A stretch of 64,000 bases of DNA from the NCBI GenBank assembly GCA_038237625.1, contig JBBRYM010000001.1, forward strand, positions 1-64,000. The letters run 5' to 3'. The notes below the pieces were generated by a model. That model was not told the DNA's origin. It saw only the letters and a list, made by a program, of their open reading frames with translations, and ran no database searches. The translations under genes and the position numbers were made by a program. Positions 35,470-43,354 of this stretch are shown piece by piece. Numbering within the stretch: the first letter of the stretch is position 1; the number at the start of each line of letters is the position of its first letter. This DNA comes from JAWVFM01 sp038237625. Lineage in GTDB: Bacteria > Actinomycetota > Thermoleophilia > Solirubrobacterales > 70-9.

Positions 35470-35526
35470 CGATCAGACGCCCGAGGTTCACGACCTGGGA
35501 GAATGGTGAGAACGAACTTCTGATCG
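35470..35526. promoter_or_regulatory. Inverted repeat in the citrate synthase leader
   Basis: CGATCAGA (35470-35477) and TCTGATCG (35519-35526) are perfect inverted arms 41 bases apart; extending them gives 10 of 12 matches. The right arm ends two bases before the GAAGGAGA ribosome site. It could be a pair of regulator half-sites or a long-range RNA stem affecting translation. Confidence 0.35.
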
Positions 35527-35540
35527 TTGAAGGAGAGCCC

Positions 35541-36941
35541 ATGGCCACAGAGGAGAGCACCCAGGAGTCGGGCGACGGCGCAGTCGCGACGGCCGGCAAC
35601 GACACGCTGACCATCACCGACAACCGCACGGGCCGTACGTACGAGCTCGAGATCACCGACGAGACGGTCAAGGCGATGGACCTCCGCCAGATCAAGGTGA
35701 ACGACGACGACTTCGGGATGATGGCCTACGACCCCGCGTTCACCAACACGGCGTCGTGCCGCTCGGCGATCACGTTCATCGACGGGGAGAAGGGCATCCT
35801 CCAGCACCGCGGCTACTCGATCGAGCAGCTCTGCGAGCAGTCCACCTACCTCGAGGTCGCCTACCTGCTCACGTTCGGCGAGCTGCCGACGCAGGCACAG
35901 CTCGATCGCTGGGTCTTCGACGTGACCCACCACACGTTCGTCCACGAGGACATCAAGAACCTCTTCGAGACCTTCCGCTACGACGCCCACCCAATGGGAA
36001 TGCTGCTCTCCGGAGTGGGCGCCCTGTCGACCTTCTATCCGGACGCCAAGAAGATCGACGACCCGGAGGAGCGCTACATGGCGGCGATCCGGCTGATCGC
36101 CAAGATCCCGACTCTCGCGGCCTTCGCATACCGGCACAACATGGGGCTCCCCTACGTCTATCCGGACAACGACCTCTCCTACTCGGAAAACTTCCTCTCG
36201 ATGCTCTTCAAGAAGACCGAGGTGAAGTACGAGCCCGATCCCCGCTTGGCGAAGGCTCTCGACGTCCTCTTCATCCTCCACGCCGACCACGAGCAGAACT
36301 GCTCGACGAACGCAGTGCGGGGCGTCGGCTCGTCCCAGGTCGACCCGTACTCGGCGGTTGCGGCGGGCGTCGCGGCCCTCTACGGCCCGCTCCACGGCGG
36401 CGCCAACGAGGCGGTGCTGCGGATGCTGCGCCGCATCGAGTCGCCCGACAACATCCCCGGGTTCCTCGAGGGCGTGAAGAACCGCGAGGAGAAGCTCATG
36501 GGCTTCGGCCACCGCGTCTACAAGAACTACGACCCGCGGGCGCGCATCATCAAGAAGCACGTCGACGAGGTGCTGGAGGCCACCGAGTACAACCCGCTCA
36601 TCGAGATCGCCACCGAGCTCGAGAAGCGCGCCCTCGACGACGAGTTCTTCACCGACCGCAAGCTCTACCCGAATGTCGACTTCTACTCCGGCCTCATATA
36701 CGAGGCGCTGGAGATCCCGACCGGGATGTTCACCGTGATCTTCGCGATCCCGAGGACTTCCGGCTGGGTCTCCCAGTGGATGGAGATGAACGACGACTCC
36801 GAGCAGAAGATCGCCCGGCCGCGCCAGATCTACACAGGGCATCTCGACCGTGAGTACGTGCTCGTCGACGATCGGGACGGCCCGGAGAAGATCACCGGCC
36901 CACCGGCCCGCCGGCCCAAGCGCCAACGGCGCGGGGCGTAA
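35541..36941 (+). CDS. gltA: Citrate synthase
   Basis: A 466-residue citrate synthase with the N-terminal beta domain of the long form (LEITDETVKAMDLRQIK, DGEKGILQHRGYSIEQL). Catalytic segments are PLHGGANEAVLRML, MGFGHRVYKNYDPRA and NVDFYSGLIYEALEIP, which supply the two His and the Asp. It condenses oxaloacetate and acetyl-CoA at entry to the TCA cycle. AAGGAGA lies seven bases before the ATG. A proline/arginine tail ends the protein. Confidence 0.96.
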   Translation: MATEESTQESGDGAVATAGNDTLTITDNRTGRTYELEITDETVKAMDLRQIKVNDDDFGMMAYDPAFTNTASCRSAITFIDGEKGILQHRGYSIEQLCEQSTYLEVAYLLTFGELPTQAQLDRWVFDVTHHTFVHEDIKNLFETFRYDAHPMGMLLSGVGALSTFYPDAKKIDDPEERYMAAIRLIAKIPTLAAFAYRHNMGLPYVYPDNDLSYSENFLSMLFKKTEVKYEPDPRLAKALDVLFILHADHEQNCSTNAVRGVGSSQVDPYSAVAAGVAALYGPLHGGANEAVLRMLRRIESPDNIPGFLEGVKNREEKLMGFGHRVYKNYDPRARIIKKHVDEVLEATEYNPLIEIATELEKRALDDEFFTDRKLYPNVDFYSGLIYEALEIPTGMFTVIFAIPRTSGWVSQWMEMNDDSEQKIARPRQIYTGHLDREYVLVDDRDGPEKITGPPARRPKRQRRGA

Positions 36942-37033
36942 CGCCCACGCCACGGACGTTTGAACCGCCGACGCCGAGCGTGCGCCGGTTAGACGCGCCC
37001 CGCGTGACCCGCTGGCAGTTGTCCTTGCGATAA

Positions 37034-37219
37034 GCCCCGGCGGGCGAAACGATCGTCTTCCGGCGGCCGATCATCAAGGGGCGAAAGCCCTTCGGCATTC
37101 AATGGCTCTCGACGCTCGTCGGCTCCCAGAGCGCATATCGTCAAAATGAGTCCGTGGACGTTGAGTACACGCTGCATGGGGAGACCGTCCTGATCTCCGA
37201 CGCTGAAATCCTGGAATAG
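37034..37219 (+). pseudogene. Broken copy of the small gene at 38614
   Basis: Translated in the frame ending at TAG 37217, this stretch matches the last two-thirds of the intact 104-residue protein at 38614-38928. Matches include VVFNRPIIK versus IVFRRPIIK, WLS at the same position, NESVDVEY identical, and LISDAEIL versus LISDVEIL. A TAA at 37031-37033 closes the frame upstream and the N-terminal third is not recognisable. It ends eight bases before the glycosidase ATG. Confidence 0.85.
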
Positions 37220-37227
37220 CCCGACGA

Positions 37228-38274
37228 ATGCGGCGAGTCGTGGTGATCGCTGCCGCATGCGCATGCCTGTCCGGGTTTGGGCCGCCGGCCGCGGCCACCG
37301 CGAAGGGCACGGCATTCGAGATCAATGCGGTTCCCTACCCGACCTCCAGCGATGCCCGCAAGATGCGCAAGGCCGGCATCGACCGCGCCCGATTTGACCT
37401 CAACTGGTCGCTGATCCAGCCGACGAAGGGCGGCCCGTACGACTGGGCGTCCTACGACCGCGAGATCGCCCGCCTCGCCAGCAGCAAGATCCGGGCTCTT
37501 CCGATCGTCATCGGCTCCCCGGGGTGGGCCGCCCCCCATCCGCTTCATCCCCCGATCTCGAGCCGGATCGCCCGCAAGGGATGGCGGGCCTTCCTGGGGG
37601 CTGCGGTCAAGCGGTACGGACCCCACGGCGAGTTCTGGTCGGCGCGCCCCAATCTCCACTACCGGCCGGTGAACGCTTGGCAGATCTGGAACGAGCCCAA
37701 CTACCCAGCTTCGTGGATGCCGCGGCCCTCGCCGCACGACTATGTGCGCCTGCTGCGCGCATCGGCGAAGAAGATCCGCTCTCTCGACCGCAGCGCCCGG
37801 ATCGTGAGCGCCGGGCTCGGCCCCGGGCGCTCGGGCGGCGGCAAGTATTCCTCATACGACTTCCTCGCCCACATGTACCGGCTTGGGGCGAAACCGTTCT
37901 TCGACGCGGCGGCGCTGGATGTCTACGCGGCGGACGTCGCCGGCGACGCGGCTCAGATCAAGAAGTTCGCGGGCGTGATGAGACGGCGTCACGACAGCGA
38001 TGCGTCCCTGTGGGTGACCGAAGCCGGCTGGTCGTCGAGACGCGACCCGGGACACCGCTGGGCCGCCGGCAGCGAGGCGCGCCAAGCACGGCTCGAGCGC
38101 GGGCTCTTCCAATGGGTAATACGGCATGGACGGCGCCTGAACATCGGCGCCCTCTACTGGTTTGACTGGCGGGATACGCCCATCCCCGGCAACCGCCATT
38201 ACGACTTCGGGCTGCGACGCCACAATGGCACAGCAAAGCCCGCTTTTCGAGTCTTCAGCCATTTCGCCCGCTGA
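37228..38274 (+). CDS. Secreted clan GH-A glycosidase
   Basis: A 348-residue (beta/alpha)8 hydrolase with a signal peptide of about 26 residues ending near AAATAKG. QIWNEPNYPASW carries the general acid/base Glu near residue 155, and LWVTEAGWSS the nucleophile Glu near residue 265. The overall plan resembles GH39/GH5-like beta-glycosidases, but the exact family is unsure. It acts outside the membrane. Two small genes follow, and a broken copy of the second of them lies immediately upstream. Confidence 0.82.
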   Translation: MRRVVVIAAACACLSGFGPPAAATAKGTAFEINAVPYPTSSDARKMRKAGIDRARFDLNWSLIQPTKGGPYDWASYDREIARLASSKIRALPIVIGSPGWAAPHPLHPPISSRIARKGWRAFLGAAVKRYGPHGEFWSARPNLHYRPVNAWQIWNEPNYPASWMPRPSPHDYVRLLRASAKKIRSLDRSARIVSAGLGPGRSGGGKYSSYDFLAHMYRLGAKPFFDAAALDVYAADVAGDAAQIKKFAGVMRRRHDSDASLWVTEAGWSSRRDPGHRWAAGSEARQARLERGLFQWVIRHGRRLNIGALYWFDWRDTPIPGNRHYDFGLRRHNGTAKPAFRVFSHFAR

Positions 38275-38275
38275 C

Positions 38276-38617
38276 ATGTCGACGTGGAAGCTGACGGTGA
38301 GACACGGCCCACGTGTCGTACGAGAGTCGTTCGACGATCTCGACGATGCCCTCCACGCGGTGAGGCGAGAGGCCGTGAACGTCGCCCGAGAAGGTCCGCT
38401 CGAGGAGGTCCAGGGTTTTCGCACGTACGAGCCACAGGACCGGGTGGCTGCACGGATCGAGCTCTCCAGCGGCGGGCTCCTGCGCGGGCGCGAGGCCGGC
38501 GTGGACGTGATGGGCGACGGCACGCTGATCCCTTACCGAGGGGCAGTTCGCAAGCACCGGCTGGAAGGCCGGACTCCGAGGGCCGCCCTCGAAGCGGTGC
38601 GCGAGGCGCTGTCGTGA
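38276..38617 (+). CDS. Conserved small protein of unknown function
   Basis: 113 residues and no recognised family. The N-terminal half alternates strands and a helix (SFDDLDDALHAVRREAVNVA) as in a small alpha/beta domain; the C-terminal half has a basic helix (HRLEGRTPRAALEAVREAL). ATG 38276 follows the glycosidase stop by one base, and its own stop overlaps the next GTG (GTGA). It is therefore in one unit with both neighbours. Confidence 0.6.
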   Translation: MSTWKLTVRHGPRVVRESFDDLDDALHAVRREAVNVAREGPLEEVQGFRTYEPQDRVAARIELSSGGLLRGREAGVDVMGDGTLIPYRGAVRKHRLEGRTPRAALEAVREALS

Positions 38618-38928
38618 GCGAACCCGAAATCCCCAAGGGCAGCTACGCCGCCGGTCGCCGCGTACGCCTGCCGCGCGGCGCGGAGCGCCCCATCCGGGTC
38701 TACATCAACGGCATCGAGCAGACGGAGGGCGACGACTACCGGGTCGCCGGCGGCATGGTGGTCTTCAACCGGCCGATCATCAAGGAGGAAAAGCTCTCGG
38801 GCCTGCGGTGGCTGTCGATGCTGATCGGCGTGGTCGGCACGTATCGCAAGAACGAGTCGGTCGACGTGGAATACGCGATGAAGGGCGAGGCCCGCCTGAT
38901 CTCGGACGTCGAGATCCTGCCGAAGTAA
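38614..38928 (+). CDS. Conserved small beta-rich protein of unknown function
   Basis: 104 residues. It has a basic N-terminus (SYAAGRRVRLPRGAERPIRVYINGIEQTEGDDYRV), then VVFNRPIIKEEKLSGLRWLSMLIGVVGTY, and ends in a strand pair around NESVDVEY and ARLISDVEIL. It contains no cysteines and no signal peptide. The GTG start is coupled to the preceding gene. A decayed second copy at 37034-37219 shows this gene has been duplicated locally. No function can be assigned. Confidence 0.7.
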   Translation: MSEPEIPKGSYAAGRRVRLPRGAERPIRVYINGIEQTEGDDYRVAGGMVVFNRPIIKEEKLSGLRWLSMLIGVVGTYRKNESVDVEYAMKGEARLISDVEILPK

Positions 38929-38934
38929 TGCGAG

Positions 38935-39933
38935 CTAGCCGAGGCCGGCGAGCGCGGCCACGCGCTCGCGGTGCTGGCGCGGCGTGCCGAGGAGCTGCGC
39001 GCTCACGCGAGCGCGCTTCAAGAAAAAGTGGACATCGTGCTCCCACGTGAAGCCGATGCCGCCGAAGGTCTGGATCGCCTCGTGGGTGACGCTCGTGGCG
39101 GCGTCGGAGGCGCGAGCCTTGGCCATCGACGCCGCCAGGGGCAGCGAGTCCGGCTGCGCGTCTGCGACCCAGCCCGCGTAGTAGACCAGCGAACGTGCCT
39201 CCTCCACCTCCCAAAGCATGTTCGCGAGGCGGTGGGAGACGGCCTGGTAGGCGCCGATCGGGCGGCCGAACTGCTCACGCTCCTTCGCATAGGCGTTGGC
39301 CATGTCGAGGGCCCTGGCGGCGACGCCCATGAGCTCGGCGGCGAGGACGACCGTCGCGCGGTCCACCGCGGGGGCGACTTCGCCGGGCAGAGGATCGCCG
39401 CCGGAGGCACGCACGCGGTAGTAGGCCCGGGTCGTATCGATGAGGTCGAGGCGCTCGAGCTCGACGTCGGCGGCGCTCACCAGTCGAGCGCCGTCACCAT
39501 CGTTGAGAACGAGGACCGCGGCCCCCGCGCCTGCCCCGACGACCGGCTCATGGTCAGGCGTAAAGGCGCAGGCGCCGCGCTCGGCGCCGGAGGCCATTCC
39601 CGGAAGCCACTGCTGCTTCTGCTCGTCGCTGCCGGCGTCTTCGACGAAGAACGCGGCGCAGAGGTTGGAGATCCACGGGGAGGGAGCGAGGGCGTAGCCC
39701 ATCTCCTCGGCGAGGATCACCGCCTCGATCGCTCCGAGCCCCTGGCCGCCGTGCTCCTCGGCAACCACGATCCCGGGCCAGCCGAGGTCGCAGATCTCGG
39801 CCCACAGGGCGTCGTCGTAGGGGCTGTCTGACTCGGCGAGCTCGCGAACCTTCTCGGGCTTGAAGCGGGAGGCCAAAAAGTCGCGAGCGGTCGACTTGAT
39901 CTCGCGCTGCTCGTCGTTGAAGTCGAAGTTCAT
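38935..39933 (-). CDS. Acyl-CoA dehydrogenase, short partner subunit
   Basis: A 332-residue protein of the acyl-CoA dehydrogenase fold. MNFDFNDEQREIKSTARDFL begins it, and YAKEREQFGRPIGAYQAVSHRLANML and the C-terminal IQTFGGIGFTWEHDVHFFLKRA are well conserved. The central flavin loop is short and poor in the usual EPxxGSD motif, as in the non-catalytic-looking halves of alpha2-beta2 enzymes that oxidise steroid side chains. It is paired with the upstream 379-residue dehydrogenase, 18 bp away. Confidence 0.88.
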   Translation of the reverse strand: MNFDFNDEQREIKSTARDFLASRFKPEKVRELAESDSPYDDALWAEICDLGWPGIVVAEEHGGQGLGAIEAVILAEEMGYALAPSPWISNLCAAFFVEDAGSDEQKQQWLPGMASGAERGACAFTPDHEPVVGAGAGAAVLVLNDGDGARLVSAADVELERLDLIDTTRAYYRVRASGGDPLPGEVAPAVDRATVVLAAELMGVAARALDMANAYAKEREQFGRPIGAYQAVSHRLANMLWEVEEARSLVYYAGWVADAQPDSLPLAASMAKARASDAATSVTHEAIQTFGGIGFTWEHDVHFFLKRARVSAQLLGTPRQHRERVAALAGLG

Positions 39934-39951
39934 GGCCCGTGTCTGCCTTTG

Positions 39952-41091
39952 TCAGCGGAGCTTCGGGAGGCCGAGGACCCGCTCGGCGACGATGTTTCGC
40001 AACACGTCGGAGGTGCCGCCCTCGATCGAGTTCGCGCGCGAGCGCAGGAACCGGTAGGCCCAGAGGTCGCCGCGGCGCAGCGTGTCGACCCCGCCAACCT
40101 CGATCGCAAGCTCGGTGAGCGCCTGGTTGGTGGACGACCACTGGAGCTTCGCGATCGAACCCTCGGGACCGGGGATACCCACCTTCATGGTCGCCGTAAG
40201 CGCTCGCATGGCGCCGAGGCGAAGCCCCTCGATGGCGATCTTCAGCCGCGCGACGCGGTCGCGGACGATCGGGTCACCGGCGAGGCTGCGCTCCTTGGCG
40301 AGATCGATCAGGTCGTCGAGCGCGTTCGCGAGGCCGAGCGCCGCGGATGCCCCGAGCCCGGCGCGCTCGTTCATGAGCGTTGTGATCGCGACCATCCAGC
40401 CATTGCCGACGCCGCCGACCACGTTCTCATCGGGCACGTAGGCGTTCTCGATGAAGAGTTCGTTGAACTCGGCCTCGCCCGTGATCTGGCGCAGCGGCCG
40501 GACCTCCACGGCGTCCTGCTTCATGTCCATGAGGAAGTAGGTGAGGCCCTTGTGCTTGGGGGCGTCGGAATCCGAGCGGGCCACGAGCATGCACCACTTC
40601 GCTTCGTGAGCGAAGGTGGTCCAGACCTTCTGACCGGTGATGCGCCAGCCGCCGTTCTCCTTCACCGCCTTCGTCTTCAGCGAGGCGAGGTCGGAGCCCG
40701 ACTCGGGCTCGGAGAAGCCCTGACACCAGATCTCCTCGGCGGAGAGGATGGGCTCGAGGTAGCGCTCCTTCTGTTCCTCTGTGCCGTGCGCGATAACCAC
40801 CGGGCCGCCCATGACGAGGCCGAGGACGTTCGCCGGCCGCGGGGCCCTGGCGCGCGCCAGCTCCTCGCCGAAGATCGACTGCTCGATCAGGCTTGCGCCG
40901 CGGCCGCCGTACTCCTTCGGCCACGAGACTCCGGCCCACCCGGCCTCGTGGAGCTTTCGCTGCCACTCGCGCTCGAACTCGTACTGGACCTGGTCGCCGC
41001 CCTGCGGGGCGGGGCCGGGGTGGTTGGCCTCGATCCACGCGCGGAGCTCGTCGCGAAACGTTGTTTCCTCGGGGGTGAGCGTCAGGTCCAC
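39952..41091 (-). CDS. Acyl-CoA dehydrogenase, larger partner subunit
   Basis: A 379-residue dehydrogenase. It has GVSWPKEYGGRGAS, CQGFSEPESGSDLASLKTKAV (flavin loop), WRITGQKVWTTFAHEAKW, and a C-terminal SRANSIEGGTSDVLRNIVAERVLGLP with the family's IxGGTSEI-like FAD contact. The arrangement with the short partner resembles FadE28/FadE29- or ChsE-type heteromers of actinobacterial steroid or branched-acid breakdown. That substrate is an inference. The start is GTG. Confidence 0.9.
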   Translation of the reverse strand: MDLTLTPEETTFRDELRAWIEANHPGPAPQGGDQVQYEFEREWQRKLHEAGWAGVSWPKEYGGRGASLIEQSIFGEELARARAPRPANVLGLVMGGPVVIAHGTEEQKERYLEPILSAEEIWCQGFSEPESGSDLASLKTKAVKENGGWRITGQKVWTTFAHEAKWCMLVARSDSDAPKHKGLTYFLMDMKQDAVEVRPLRQITGEAEFNELFIENAYVPDENVVGGVGNGWMVAITTLMNERAGLGASAALGLANALDDLIDLAKERSLAGDPIVRDRVARLKIAIEGLRLGAMRALTATMKVGIPGPEGSIAKLQWSSTNQALTELAIEVGGVDTLRRGDLWAYRFLRSRANSIEGGTSDVLRNIVAERVLGLPKLR

Positions 41092-41141
41092 GGGGCGAGG
41101 GAATCTATCGGTACGGGCGTATGGTGGGCGACGGCGTGGGG

Positions 41142-42080
41142 CTAGTCAACCGCGTAGAGCATGACCACCGCGGTCACGATCCAGCTGATCCCGGCGAAGA
41201 TGATGCCAGGGTCGTTGGCGAGGATCGCGGCGGTCGAACGGGTGTCTTCGCGGTCATAGATCAGGTAGAGGTAGCGGAAGATCCCGTAGAGGACCGAAGG
41301 CGCCGTCGCCAGCATCCGCGAGCCGATGAATGGGGAGTTGACCGCGTAGATGATGTAGCTCACCACGGCTGCCGCGGTGACCATCGACACCATCTGGTCC
41401 AAAAACGGCACCGAGTAATGCTCCAGGACTGGGCGGGAGTCGACGCCTGCGTGGGCTTCGAGAATCGCCTCCTGGCGGCGCTTGGTGAAGCCGAGAAACA
41501 GGGCGAGCATCCCGGTGACCACGAGCAGGTATTGCGAGGCGTGGGCTTCGACCGCTACCGCGCCGGCGATGACGCGCAGGATGAAGAGCGACCCGATGGT
41601 CATCACGTCGATGATCACCAGGCGCTTGAGGCCAAGCGAGTAGGCGACGGTCACGACGCCGTAGAGCGCGACGAGGCCACCGACCTCCAGCGAGACGGCC
41701 AAAGCGGCGAGGGCGATGGCTGCCGCGGTCAGCGCCAAGGCTGCCGCGGTCGCTGCGCTGCGACCGAGCTCGCCTCTAGCGATCGGCCGGTTTCGCTTGT
41801 CGGGATGGCGGCGGTCGAGCTCGGCGTCGCGCAGGTCGTTGAAGAGGTAGCCGGCACTTGCGATCGAGCAGACGGCGACGAAGGTCGCGACGGCGTCGGC
41901 GATGGCTCCGGAATCGTGGAACTTCTTGCCGAAGACCAGGCCCGCGAAGACGAGAACGTTCTTTACCCACTCGCCGGGTCGCATGGCGACCAGGAGGGCG
42001 CGCAGGGCAGAGCGATCCGCGGCGCTCGCGGACGGCTTCGCGGCCGGGCGCGACGCCCCTTCGTCGGCCATCGACTCCAT
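41142..42080 (-). CDS. UbiA-family decaprenyl-phosphate phosphoribosyltransferase-like
   Basis: A 312-residue membrane prenyltransferase with about eight helices. The first acidic motif is FNDLRDAELDRRHPDKRNRPIA (NDxxDxxxD) near residue 85, and the second region is YSLGLKRLVIIDVMTI. RPGEWVKNVLVFAGLVFG near the start is characteristic of the DprE-pathway enzyme that makes decaprenyl-phosphoryl phosphoribose for cell-wall arabinan. Whether this organism makes arabinogalactan is unknown. ATG 42080 was chosen; ATG 42071 is possible. Confidence 0.85.
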   Translation of the reverse strand: MESMADEGASRPAAKPSASAADRSALRALLVAMRPGEWVKNVLVFAGLVFGKKFHDSGAIADAVATFVAVCSIASAGYLFNDLRDAELDRRHPDKRNRPIARGELGRSAATAAALALTAAAIALAALAVSLEVGGLVALYGVVTVAYSLGLKRLVIIDVMTIGSLFILRVIAGAVAVEAHASQYLLVVTGMLALFLGFTKRRQEAILEAHAGVDSRPVLEHYSVPFLDQMVSMVTAAAVVSYIIYAVNSPFIGSRMLATAPSVLYGIFRYLYLIYDREDTRSTAAILANDPGIIFAGISWIVTAVVMLYAVD

Positions 42081-42127
42081 GGCCGGAGAGGTTAGGGGCA
42101 GCGTCGCGGCGTCAGCGGGAACGGCGC

Positions 42128-43354
42128 TCAGCTGGGAGCGCCGAACCACCTCTCCAGCCGCTCCTTGCTCATCACCTGGGAGGGCTCCACGAGGCGGCTG
42201 AACGAGTCGCGCAGGTCCTGCGCCGCATCCGGCTCGGTCGCCCAGCCGCGGAATATCGCCTCGTTCTCGGGCCGGGGAAAATGCCCCCAGGCGAAGGACC
42301 ACTCGTAATGCTCCGCAGCGCGTCCGTCGCGCCACTCCTGGTAGCCGTCGAGGCTGCCATCTGCCGTGGACAGAGCCTCGGCGACATGCACGGCAGACTC
42401 GACCGCGTCGCCGATCCCCTGCGCGGTGCCAGGGTGCTTGAAGTGCCCGGCGTCGCCCACGAGCGCCCACCCGGGGCCGGCGGCGGGCCGGAAGAACCCC
42501 CGCATCAGGGACTCCGGGGCGATGGCCACATCAGTGATGAGCTCGGCCCTCTCGAAGACGCCGGGCGGCAGGGTTTCGGGGAAGGTGCGGACCATCTCGA
42601 GGTAGCGACGGGTGCGCTCGGCATTGGTGCCGACCACCATCTCGGGTGGTCCCGAGACGATCAGCATCTGCAGGTCATCCTCCACCGGCGTATTGGTGAG
42701 GACGCGATCGAGCTCGATCTGGAAGGTCCCGAAGCCATCGTTCGGGATTCCCGTCCAGTAGCCGTAGGCCATCGACATCTCCCCGCGCAAGGCGCGCTCC
42801 TTCGGCAGGCCGAGGGACTTCGCGACGACGGAGCCGCGGCCATCGGCTCCGAACACCCAGGCGGCTGTGACCCTGCTGCCATCGGCGAGGGTGACGCCAC
42901 GGGCCGGATCCTCGTCCGTCCCCGCTCCGATCACGCCGACGACCCGGCGGCCGAAGTCGGCATGGGCGCCGGCGGCGATCGCGGCGTTGATTCCTGCCTG
43001 GTCGAGGGCGATTCGCCGCGGCGCCATCGCCCGGTCGAACCCGCCGATCGCGGTGAAGGGGCCTCCCGACTCATGCCCGAGGCCGATGAACCGGGTCTGG
43101 TTCATCGGCACCTCGTGTTTCGAGAGCAGCTGGTCGAGCACGCCCAGCTCATCCAGGCGCGCCATGGCGTTTGGCCAGATGCCGTGGGTGGAGATGGTCG
43201 TGCTGGGGAAGGTTGCGCGGTCGACCATCAGCACCTCCCAGCCGTTGCGGGCGAGGGCATTGGCCAGAGTCGATCCGGCGCAGCGAGCTCCGACCACAAC
43301 GGCGTCGAATTCGCGTTCGGCGCCTGAACTGCCCGGCCGACGCGATGCGCTCAC
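42128..43354 (-). CDS. FAD-dependent oxidoreductase (geranylgeranyl-reductase/monooxygenase-like)
   Basis: A 408-residue flavoprotein. FDAVVVGARCAGSTLANALARNGWEVLMVDR is the FAD-binding motif, RRIALDQAGINAAI the second contact, and WVFGADGRGSVVAKSLG plus WALVGDAGHFKHPGTAQGIGDAVESA the GD motif. Relatives saturate isoprenoid chains or hydroxylate aromatics. Beside a UbiA prenyltransferase, saturation of a polyprenyl chain is an attractive guess. GTG 43354 overlaps the stop of the AGPS-like gene (GTGA). Confidence 0.8.
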   Translation of the reverse strand: MSASRRPGSSGAEREFDAVVVGARCAGSTLANALARNGWEVLMVDRATFPSTTISTHGIWPNAMARLDELGVLDQLLSKHEVPMNQTRFIGLGHESGGPFTAIGGFDRAMAPRRIALDQAGINAAIAAGAHADFGRRVVGVIGAGTDEDPARGVTLADGSRVTAAWVFGADGRGSVVAKSLGLPKERALRGEMSMAYGYWTGIPNDGFGTFQIELDRVLTNTPVEDDLQMLIVSGPPEMVVGTNAERTRRYLEMVRTFPETLPPGVFERAELITDVAIAPESLMRGFFRPAAGPGWALVGDAGHFKHPGTAQGIGDAVESAVHVAEALSTADGSLDGYQEWRDGRAAEHYEWSFAWGHFPRPENEAIFRGWATEPDAAQDLRDSFSRLVEPSQVMSKERLERWFGAPS

